DNA from: Rhyacichthys aspro | Lineage: Eukaryota > Chordata > Actinopteri > Gobiiformes > Rhyacichthyidae | Assembly (NCBI GenBank): GCA_036850595.1 | Contig: CM072160.1 | Location: forward strand, 18,021,906-18,085,905 | Reading direction: 5' to 3' | DNA length: 64,000 nucleotides | Shown: in pieces, positions 53,901 to 64,000 of the stretch | Layout of the letters: each line of letters opens with the position of its first letter | Numbering within the stretch: the first letter of the stretch is position 1 | Notes under the pieces: model-generated | Databases searched by the model: none | What the model saw: only the letters and a program-made list of their open reading frames with translations | Told to the model about the DNA's origin: nothing | Program-made: the position numbers and the translations under genes

Positions 53901-55046
53901 CTTTGTGTCATGACGCTGAACTGCAGGGATTCAACAGAAAGCCCTCTGGTGGGTGGGTTCGTCTGTGTAGATGCTCGTGGTGACTGTCCATCAGACTATG
54001 TTATTGTCATGTGGCATGTCACAGTACGTACTCTGAATACATCTTTCCTTTCAGTGCATTCAGATTTTATGATTTGCCTGCAATGTATTGTGAAAGGTCT
54101 TTAATTGTCTTTATTATTTATTTATATGGACAGTTTTCATGTTCCTGTTCTGAGAGTGAACCACAAGGACAGGCTACATCCAGCCAAGTGCATTTTCATT
54201 GTAAAACTGAAAACATTTGCCATATATTTGGGTAGGATCCACAGTCTTTGACACTGCAATGGACTGAAGAGTGTAGAGGCTACTTGTTTCCGTTCTGATT
54301 GGTTGCTGGAGAAAAACAATCCTGTAATCTTGGTGGCCAGTTATTTTCAACACATCATGAAAATCAGCCTTATTAGAATGTAACGTACACATTTGGAAAA
54401 CACTAATATGGGAAGAGATTGTTTCATTATCATTTTTGTTGTGTGTAATTTAAACATTAACATGCATTAGTCAAGAATAGAAACAAAATATAATGTAACA
54501 TAACCTTACTAAAACCAACCAGCAAGACTGCTAAAGTAACACAGAATGTAAAGAAACTTAAGTTTATTCGATCTCCACTGCATTATACACATTTTTTTTT
54601 TTTTAAGCTGATCTTACTAATGGTACCTGCATTAAGAGTTAACATCCAAACATTATCTTAATTGACCAAGAGACTTTATCATATCTGCACTGTTACACCA
54701 AGTCCCCCAGTGGACACTCATGGTACTGCAGCTAAAAAATAAAAAAAGACATCTTTAAAATGGCAAAAAGGGGTCCCTAATGTCTTACTAATAACATTAA
54801 TAAAATCAAAATAGAGATGAGTACTACTGGTGTGTATTGGTGAGAGAAATTGGATGTATAGCTGCTGGATGCGGCAGTAAACATTAGACTGTTTATGGTG
54901 TCAAAAAGCTATCTCTTTTCTGTTTAAGCTTTCTAAAAAATTGAATTCACAAAGCTGACATTAAATAGTGACTAACTTGACTGCAGTCCTGTAAGAACTT
55001 ACTTAACTGTACTAATACTACTAAAGCCTGAAAGCCCAGTTTTTAC

Positions 55047-55098
55047 CTTGTCCTCCAGCCGTCTTGTTGTTCCCAGCAGCTGCTCCAGATCCTTGTCT
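55047..55098 (-). CDS. pcp4: pcp4 upstream coding exon
   Basis: A 52-nt exon on the - strand, with acceptor TTTTACAG before 55098 and donor GTAAAAA after 55047. It encodes RQGSGAAAGNNKTAGGQ plus one base that joins the next exon in phase to give Asp. The RQG-GA--GN-KT pattern is that of the PCP4 N terminus after its first three residues. The initial exon (expected to encode Met-Ser-Glu) was not found and probably lies beyond the window. Confidence 0.88.
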
Positions 55099-56429
55099 CT
55101 GTAAAACAAACATCAAAAATATAAAACATTAGGATCATCTCCATAATTCATAACACAGTGAGAAAACAATACCACTTTCCCCCAAAGGCCATGGGAGCAC
55201 ATCCATGAGCAGAACTAATGTCCAGAGGTGTCACTTTCTTACTACAGAGAAACATTGTGACTCTAAAAGATAATATTATCCCATTATTGCTCTTGCTATA
55301 TTTATTTATCCTATATGTCGACTTGCTTTGTTCACAGTCATTTGTTTTCCGCGCCATATTGCCTCCACTTCAAACTAATAGTTTTCCCTTCATTAAAGTG
55401 CAAACAGGGCCCGATCTCTGGAGAAATAACTTGCCGGATGGATGCGTCAATGTATACGCTCACAATTTATTCCACTGGTGCTCTTTGTGTGTTTGTCAAT
55501 GCTCATTTAAAAATCATGCACAACGGAGCTCCAAGAATCAACACATATAATAAAAGACCCTTTTGAAAAATACATAAATGTTTGTACAGTTGTTAAAGAT
55601 TCATTTCAAAGCTAATCCTCTCTCTACTGCACCACGGTTTATGTCTGTGCTGTACTGGTTTGTGTTTAGAGAAGGGTACAGGAGAGACACTCCATCAAAG
55701 TAAACAGATTAAGTGGGGCTATTATTAGGACATTATTATAGGCCTTTTTAAAATTCAGCAGAGCGAGAAAGAGAGGCACAGGTAAACAAACCGGAAAGGT
55801 CGGACAAAGGGAAGAATGGAGCGAAGAATAAAGCGAGGAAAGAAAAAACAAGGTGTGACCTACAGTTTGTTGTAGGACACTAGCGCTGGGTTTTTACAGT
55901 AATCACTTTAAAACTTGTTCGGTAAAAAAGAAAGACAAAAGAAGTGATATGAAAAAAGCGTTGTTGTTTGGATAGTGTCATGAAAAATAGGTCAAAAAGG
56001 AGACAAACGATTGAATTTGGAGTTGCATCTGATCAGGGGTTTATGTCGATGACTGTTACAAACTTCAAAATCTGGCTTAAAAATGCAAAGTCTGAAAACT
56101 GCATAGTTTGAGACTCCATCTTGAGCAGGTTTTCTCATATGTCTTTCAACTAAGAACGTATGTTTGACATCAAATGTATGTGGGAGGGAATTAATGGACG
56201 GTGTCGGAGCCATTTTGGTTTTGTTTTAGTAGTTTACATTTATCATTCAATCAATCCAACTTTATTTATGTAGCACTTTTCATACAGCTTAATGCAACTC
56301 AATGTGCTTCACAATTAAATAAAATCATTCAACACAATATTTTTAGTTTACCTGCAATGGCAGCTTTGTTTCATTGAATTTCACACAGTAAAATAGAATA
56401 GAGTCAAATTGTTTTTAAAATTTTTTCAT

Positions 56430-56840
56430 TTCATTTCATCTTCTACCGCTTATCCCACTTTGTGGGGTCACGGGTGGCTGGAGCCTATCCCAGCTGCTTT
56501 GGGCCTTAGGCAGGGTACACCCTGGACAGTGGCCAGTTCGTCGCAGGGCTGACACTTAGACATACATTGACAGACAACCATTCACTCTCACATTCATCCA
56601 CTAGGGGCACTTTAGAGTCACCAATTCACCTATACATGCATGTCTTTGGACGGTGGGAGGAAGCCGGAGATCCCGTGACACGGGGAGGACATGCAGACTC
56701 CTCACAGAAAGACCAGAGTGAGCCAATGATGTTTGAGTTGGCTACAATCGGCCAACGATGTTTTTTGGGTCGGCCGGGATTCGTACTCACGACCTTCTTG
56801 CTGTGAAGCGGGAGCGCTAACCACTCCGCTACCGTGCACC
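56430..56840. repeat. Teleost dispersed repeat (widespread fish type)
   Basis: It has the text order TTCTACCGCTTATCCC, GGAGCCTATCCCAGCTG, GGCAGGGTACACCCTGGACA, TCGCAGGG, CATGTCTTTGGACGGTGGGA, GGAAGCCGGAGA, then an end CCGCTACCGTGCACCCC. This is a familiar high-copy repeat of fish genomes. I do not assign its class. It is followed by an A+T microsatellite. Confidence 0.75.
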
Positions 56841-56844
56841 CCTG

Positions 56845-56930
56845 TTTTTAAAATAAAAATAAAAATAAAATAAAATAAAATAAAAATTAAATTAAATTAA
56901 ATTAAATTAAATTAAAATAAAGACTAAACA
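56845..56930. repeat. (AAAAT)n/(AAATT)n microsatellite
   Basis: Tandem AAAATA/AAATA and then ATTAA units directly after the dispersed repeat, probably grown from its A-rich tail. Confidence 0.85.
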
Positions 56931-58061
56931 GTATTTTACAGTCTGGAAGTTATGACCAAGATGGCACCCACACCCAGAGAGAGACTAAAGTCAGTATTTC
57001 AAATAGAACCTCAACTCAAACTGTACAAGTAAATCGAATACCAGGAAAACCAAAGCTCACGATTTGATGGTTTGCACCTACAACCAAAATTTCTGACATT
57101 TCTGAATTTCATCCTACATTTTAGCTTGATAGTTGCTACAGACGGACTAATAAAAGAATGAGAAAAGTTAACATTAGCGGCCCATTCTCTGCAGAGCTGC
57201 TGGACCTGATAACATCACTGATCTTTGGTGTTTATAGCTCATCCATATCTGCCCAACGCTAATGAATTCAACATTAGATATAGTTGTTAGAGCCGATACC
57301 CCCTCTGAGCTGTATATGTGTGTGTGTGGGATCGCCATGGCAACCCATTCATCTTCTAAACTACAACTAATGAGCAGGCGCAATTTAGTGTACGCATGTA
57401 ACAACCCTAAACTGCAGCACTCCGTCACTGCCACGAAACGCCACAAACAAAATCACTCATCAGGCTTTATTGGAGACTGATTCTTTTAATAATGAAAGGT
57501 CTTTTTTTTATTCTTTCTTTTCGCTGTGGTGGAGATGGAAACGGGCTGAGGGCAGAAGAACCAGGAGAGCAGGATCAATACTCGGCTCTACAGTTAAGAT
57601 GTACTTATTTCTACAAAGATTGGCACTGGGGGGAAGATAAATGACCTGAATCTACTCTGTCACTGTAGAGCTTTGTCTGAGGAAAAATAATGGGAATGAG
57701 AGACGAGTGAAGAGGAGGGAGAACTGCAGCAGGAGTTCAGTCTCTGCGGCCAAATCATAATTCACTTTTTAAAGAGAACAATGGCGTTATAATTATGACG
57801 ACGGGTGGCTGTTAAATGATTTACACTTGTTTAATAGTGTTTAAGACTGTGTTGTAGTGAGATCATTCTAATGCACGGTTTGAAATAACAATTATATACA
57901 TACAGTAGGCTATTAAGGTACAGAATTTTTTTTTTTTTACTTCAGTCAGACTTCAGACTTGAGTAAGTGACATTGAAAATTTCCCTTCTTATTAGTACTT
58001 ATTTTACATACACAACAAAAAAGGCAAAACTAGCAAAAACACACACACAAAAAGTGGTCAA

Positions 58062-58085
58062 TATTATTATTATTATTATTATTGA
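58062..58085. repeat. (ATT)n microsatellite
   Basis: About eight uninterrupted ATT units. Confidence 0.85.
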
Positions 58086-61000
58086 TTATTATTGACTTAA
58101 AAAAGTGTTTTTTAAGATTTCGAAATAAGTATTGGGACAAAGACACTTTTTCCCATCTGGTCAACACTAACAAACAAACAAAAATTGATGTAGATTGTAC
58201 TTTCTAAACTTTAATTTCCACAACTCACATTTCTCCTACGGTGGCCCTGCAGGAACAAGCTGTTCTCAATAAAGAAATCTTGTAGAAATATGTCTTTTTA
58301 TGAGTTTGGTTTAAAAATAAAATAAAAATACAGTTTGAATAACAAATGTCCTTGGCTTTCATGCAAGATTCTTCACATACATACGAAAACATGTTTAGTT
58401 TTGTCTGTTTTTGGGAGGAACAAGTAGTAGAAAATCCACTGTCCAAATGTCCAAATTCAAAGAGTGTTATTTTGATTAAGGATCATTATTTTCAGTGATT
58501 TGCCAGCATTTACTGCAGCCATCATTAGCTGCTAACTGCTAGTTTTTGGTATTTTTTATTTATCTCAATCATCGCCTCCTTTACTTGCACAGATACTTCA
58601 GATACCATCATACAACCATACCATGTTAAAAACTACCTTATGTCAATTAGTGTAGTGTTAACGTAACACAAAGATGAAAAAATATTTCCTATGTGTATGT
58701 AAAGAGAATGTTTTCACACAGTTTGGGATGTTCACTTTACCTACTACATTCCAGCTGCAGTTTTTACCATACACTTTGCATCATACGTATACAGTAAGCA
58801 TCTTAAATAATGCATTGTATTTTAATCCAGGATCCACAGATTTCTTTCCTTTTGCACTATGAGGTTTCCTAGGTAGAGCACTCGGGGAGTCAGTGAACAG
58901 GGGACGGAAACGGTTTCATTTAGAAAAGCCTGTTTGTGCCGCCTCTCGGGGGATTTAGCCTTCCCTACCTCCACCGCAACCTTTCCCCAGCCGTTCAAAG
59001 GTTTCCAATTTGGTCATGTCAGAAGGGTTTCCATGCTTTAATAGCCGAGGAGTCAACCACAAGACACCGCGCTCTGTGTCCTCTTTTTCCCGAGCCCCTC
59101 TTTCTGCATTATTAATCCAACGCTTTTCAATGAATTTCAAACGGCGTGTGCTGTGCTTTGATGCTGTTCGAGGGCCCGGGTTTTGAAGCGTCCTCACAGA
59201 GCACAACACGCACATATACATGCCTTTTGGGAAGAGACGCCTAATTTAAGAATCTTTGATGGAATGCTGAGTTTTGTGACTGTTATTGCCAGAGATATGA
59301 ATGCACAGTGTGTGTAGCGGAGGTTTATGTTTACCTGTCAACGAAATCACAAAGAAACCTGTTCACCTGTCTTTGCCTGCTGTCAAAAAAAGCCTTAGTG
59401 AAAAGACTTATCAAGGCACTCAGATAGCTTTATGGAGTCCCCCAGCTGCGCTCTCTGTAGCGCCAAACAAGAGTCAGATAAGAGCACTGTTTTGTTCTTC
59501 CCTGTTCATAATCCCAGTTCAAAGAGAAAAGCCTGCGTTTAATGGCCATGAAATGAAGCCTGCGAGTGGGGCGCCACAAAAAAGTAGTTCAACAAAAAAA
59601 TGGCTTAATGTCTAAGTGTTTACATTTCTGCAAAAAAAAAAAAATGGCTGGCAAAATGTGAGAATATATCCAAACACTTATTCTTCCACCATGAGGCCAA
59701 ACTTTTGACTGCTTAAAGGTGCAGTGTGTCAAATTTTGTAGTAGAGCTAAATGGAAGAAAATAAAAAAATAAACAATTATTATATTCTGTGCAATACTGT
59801 AAATAATCACCTGGTCTAGAAAGAAGTCATCTGAGGGGTGTAATTGCAATCTACAATATCAACACTGCTAACTGCTGCTGCTAACTGCACACTGTACTGT
59901 ACTGTAAGTGAAAACATCTCAACATATCCAATGCCAAAGTTACTAATGACAAAATGAAAATAAACATGTTTAACGACAAGTACAAAAGCCAGTCCTGGTC
60001 TAGAGCTAAAATATTTCATGACAACTGCACAGGGAATTGAATTTCAATTAATAGTGTCAAAGCTGAGTAATGAAACATTAGAGCACATGCCTTGAGCAGT
60101 GACAGCAATCTAAATCAAAAATATGGCTTTATGTTTACATTTCTGCCTAAAAATGTATGGACCAATACTCAAATATGTTCAATCCACAATGGGCCAGATC
60201 AGTACGGGACAGTTTGGTACAGGTAACCCCTTCAAGAGGCACACGTTTCCATTGTGCTGGGTCCTGAAAAGCAGCATCTGTTACAAAAGGAAGGACGTCA
60301 TGGAAGTGCCACAAAAGTCGTCTCTATTTAAAATGTATTTTGAAGCAGAGTTTTTGAATTTTGATGCATTGTTAGATAATTAATTTAAAAGAATAAATCA
60401 TTGTGTGTGGCAGCGAGAGGCTGGAGGTACAGCTGCTGCAGTAAACATTAAACTGTTTTTCGGTTTATCCCAACTTTCTCAACATTGAATTCATACAGCT
60501 GCACCAAATTCCTTGAATTCAGGGTTTTGATATGTTTTTACTTTGGATTTTCGTTTTCACTGGAGTGAGGATTATCTCTCGACCACAAAGCCGGACCTGC
60601 TTGGGACCCCTAGTCAAAGGAAGTGAAAACTGTCCCATAGTGAGGTAGATAAGTAACACAACAAGCCTACAAGTTGCCTACAGTGGGTTTGACAAAACAA
60701 ATCCCTTTCCACTTAAATTTTTAATAAAATGACTTAAACCAGTCGCCATTTGCAAACAATATTATAGCATCCCTGTGACTTATATGTACTACAGCCCATC
60801 TCTTCTACAATAAGATAAGTCCTACTATATGTGGAGTTTCCAAAAAAGCATTACATTTGCCATGATCGACATGTCCATAGTTTACCCCAAATAAATGGGA
60901 CTCATGGCCGACGTCACCTCTATTATTGTACACTCCATGGTCCATTTCTCAGAGGGCACACAGAGCTGCCGGCCCAGTCCTGATTATTTCTGCAAACCCA

Positions 61001-64000
61001 CAGATATGTGTGATAAGATTCCAGATAGAAAAAAAAATCCCATCACATCATATCTTGCCTGAACTGGTTCTGCTGCCACCACAGACTGGGGTTTGTGACC
61101 AGAGGAGTGTCTTTGGTAAAGGTTAAGAAAATGCTGTGTTTGCTTGCTTTAGTTCAATCCTTTTTATCACCTCTGTGCAGACTTCTGGTTTAAACCGCAT
61201 TCTTTTTCCTAAGTCATAATCGAGTGCTTCCAGAGCCATTACTTTAAATTAATGCTATTGAGAATATTCTGGTGCTGGGCTTATTCATTGTTTCTTTTTA
61301 TGCATTTTGTTTCTAATCCACGACCAGATGGAGTCATTTCTCTTAAAAAATGTATTTCTCTAAACAAGAGCAACAACTCCCTGGATGTTTAGCCCGACTT
61401 CCTGTTACATGTTGAGGTAGATAAGGAACACAATGCTCCTCTTGGGGACATGTCGGCTGGGCTTGGAAAAAAAAAATCTGAATTCACAATTTCCCAAAAG
61501 AAAGGCATTTCAATCTTTTCAGAAATGTTCTCTTCAAGAAATCACCGGCCATTTGCAACAATATTGCAGCTTCCTTAGGCTTTGGCTGTGAGTTCTTGAG
61601 ATCAATGTATGCAGATTGCTACACTTGTGCCAGAAGTGGGATGGCGACGATGCCTGCACTCCAAGACACTGAGTCACTCTTCACCCACATCCAGACAATG
61701 TTACGGGAGAACAGTGGGCTGTTTTGGAGAGGCTTCTGAAAGAAGGGTCTCAGCGCTCGCCCAGCCACTGCTCCATGAAGGAAAAGAATAAGTAAACATT
61801 TCAGCAGCTTATCAGTCGACTTGACAAAGTATTAAATGGACTGAATAAAACTGCATAATCCCTAAAGATGCTCTGCCTTTGCACAATCAGCCTTTTTGTT
61901 TAAAATCTTCAAACAATGGGATCAGCTCCAGACAGTCTGAAGCTGTCTGTAGATCTGCATCTTTTTTCTCAAAACTTAAAAAAACATATTCTCAACAAGT
62001 CGAACTAACACTGTGTTTAACTGTATTGATCAGTCTTTTAAATAATGGAGAATTTAGGCTAAAACGCCTTTTCAGGAAACAGCTTGGTAAGGAATAGTAA
62101 CAATTATAGTAAGTATTTTAACCATGAATAAATGTTAATTTTGTTCTCTGAAATGCTTTGACTGCAAATGGAAAGTAGCTTCTAGCACAAACTAACACAA
62201 AGCATCTCTTTTCTTGCTCCATTAACATATTTATACATAGTCCCTGACAAATAAAGAATAAACAAAAACAACACAAACTAATTTATGCACACTTACTATC
62301 CAATCATTGAACATCGTGGCATGTAAACAGCTTACTCTGACTAAGATTGGACGCTCTCTGAGCATGCTCCAGAACCAGACGACACAGAGTAATGCATGTA
62401 AACAAATGAGAACAAAACCACACAGACCAGTAAAGCACAATTCTTATTCATTTGTAAATTTCTGATATACAGTACACACGTTCCATAGAAAGTCTTTGCA
62501 AAGGGCAAGTACTTTAAATTACAGTTGCTACAAATCAGACCTAAAACATTCCCGTAACAGTCAGTACTCATCACTGAAAACTCCTTCCAGCAGTTTCCCA
62601 TCTCAAAACTGCTCCGAACACTGACAGAACCCCATAATTCTACATCAACACTATACTGTCCTGCTTGTTTGTTAAATTTACAGTAATTGGATAAGCATGA
62701 CACTTTGCAACTGTCATTGTGCCCTTTTAGTGTCCTTTAAATCCGAGGCGAGCAGAAAAAAAGTGACTTCACTCCAGTACAACGCTCCACACGCAATCCA
62801 AAGTTAAGATTAGCTCCATACGGCACCATCATAATCAAAGCTACAATAATGCTCCCACTTCGGACAGGGTTACAACCTATCCACTTCTCTTGTTTATAGC
62901 GCTAGGAGAAGCTATAGCGCTCTTGAGGGCAGCACTAAGCAACAACCATTCCAGTTTAGTGGCTGTGGGGCCCGGAGCCAAGCGTAAATTGCAATAACAG
63001 CAGCTCGATGAGTGAGATTACTGAAGGGGAAAAGGCCGTTCCTCCTCTCTGCAGATTAAGCCGCCTGTGAATGGAGACAATCGCACACCGTACAGTCGAC
63101 AACATCATCGGAGAACGAATCGGCACACCTGTGGAAACATCCGGACGCACACAAACACACACGTACGCCAACGCACGGGAGAAAACAGAGGGGAACCAAT
63201 CAAGTAGAAAAGCAGTAATTATATGACGAGGGAGACTGAGAGACAAAAATACATATTGTGCTTCTCATTACTCATTAGGGAGACTCCGAGGGACGCAAGG
63301 TCAACAAACATGTTTTTATGCTTTTGTGTGGAATACGCACACACAGAGCTATAACTGCGCAGTCTCTACCGATCCCTGAGAGGCTGCATCACGATTTGTT
63401 TGGCTCCGGGGCTTTCAATTAGGAGTCTTCAAGGAGAAAACGTACACAACAGATGCAGGGTCAGCCGAGCAGAAGACCTAGTGTGTACATACTGTAGGCA
63501 CACAACAATAATCAGCGTGGATGATGTCTGATTGGGGTTACACTGAGGAGTGGAGAGTGGTTTGGGTTGTTTTTTTAATTCTGGAATCAGTATTTTTACA
63601 TTCACAATCAAGTCAAGAGTGAGTTTTAATACGGTTGTCTTTCTCCCAGTTTAAGTCTCAATGCACTATGATTAATAACCCTTTTTTTCTAACTGATCTA
63701 TTACCTCTCAACGGACAATAATTGAGCTATTATAGTAGCGTAAACAGTCTCCTCATTAAAAAGTCATTAAAATGAACAAGTCTCAACTCTTCATCTCTCT
63801 CTTGTTTTGAGCTGATAGAAAATGACAATAATGTAATGAGTGGACAATCTGATTATTTAAACTGTATAATGAACCGCTGAGGAGAAGGCACGCCCCCTGT
63901 TGTCATGACGACAGTGATCACAGCATCAGGTCAAAAGTTTAGTGAAACCAAAATTAAAAAAAAAAAAAGGCAAACTTATACAATCAAACAAATTGTGAGT

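Larger units (their letters stand above)
42148..55046 (-). other. pcp4: pcp4 intron between the last two coding exons
   Basis: 12.9 kb with consistent splice phase at both ends. It contains a teleost dispersed repeat fragment (about 42501-42609), repeat copy C (about 44685-45050) and an inverted pair of TAA-flanked MITEs (46943-47475, 50515-50967). A further possible MITE-like stretch begins near 51985. No other gene was seen. Confidence 0.8.
55099..64000 (-). other. pcp4: Probable pcp4 intron 1; no gene seen
   Basis: 8.9 kb with no exon recognised on either strand. It contains teleost repeat fragments (about 56240-56330 and 56430-56840), A+T microsatellites (56845-56930, 58062-58085), and otherwise unique A+T-rich sequence. 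Somewhat G+C-richer unique patches lie at about 58870-59230 and 62940-63400. Confidence 0.6.

Noticed and set aside
63005..63020. ATGAGTGAG as a possible first pcp4 exon
   Set aside because: It is on the plus strand, whereas pcp4 reads on the minus strand, and no splice donor follows.
1..64000. CRISPR arrays, bacterial operons or replication origins
   Set aside because: None seen. The window is vertebrate nuclear DNA, and its tandem repeats are microsatellites and tRNA-like units.

Overview
The window is nuclear DNA of a teleost fish. It has intron-rich, A+T-rich sequence, immunoglobulin VH segments with 23-bp recombination signals, two vertebrate neuronal genes (dscam and pcp4), teleost-type dispersed repeats and a complete endogenous retrovirus.

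Layout: (1) 1-2122 holds three immunoglobulin heavy-chain V segments on the + strand: one 5'-truncated by the window edge and two complete with leader exon and recombination signal. (2) A 46-N gap (2123-2168) is followed by about 1.2 kb of homopolymer-ridden, low-quality-looking sequence. (3) 3639-9061 carries the last two coding exons of dscam (+ strand), recognisable to the PDZ-binding C terminus but broken by at least five single-base indels. (4) 9.1-14.2 kb is the dscam 3'UTR and plain intergenic DNA. (5) 14662-29097 is a 14.4-kb provirus on the - strand, with 1318/1315-bp LTRs that differ by one substitution and two small length changes, a GTATC target duplication, a tRNA-Lys3-type primer site and a polypurine tract. 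(6) 30.8-33.7 kb is a tandem cluster of tRNA-Thr-like sequences. (7) 41.6-55.1 kb holds the last two coding exons of pcp4 (- strand), separated by a 12.9-kb intron. The rest of the window is presumably pcp4 intron 1. dscam and pcp4 lie tail to tail, as I recall for human 21q22, which supports both calls.

The provirus is the outstanding object. Its first ORF carries a clear macro (ADP-ribose-binding) domain, probably followed by a second degenerate one. It is followed by a gag region with no zinc knuckle or major homology region that I can see, and by protease-RT-RNase H-integrase in the -1 frame. Next come a Cys/His-rich ORF ending in an SV40-type nuclear localisation signal and an Env whose N terminus is cytoplasmic with its own membrane anchor (foamy-virus-like). 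Then come a multi-pass membrane protein ORF, a protein with an acidic activation-type C terminus, and a Cys-rich ORF overlapping it (compare foamy tas/bel2). I read it as a complex, very young retrovirus of a lineage I cannot name, probably equipped to bind or erase host ADP-ribosylation. Several reading frames are displaced by one base although the LTRs are almost identical. Since dscam shows the same defect, base-level assembly errors are a serious alternative to decay.
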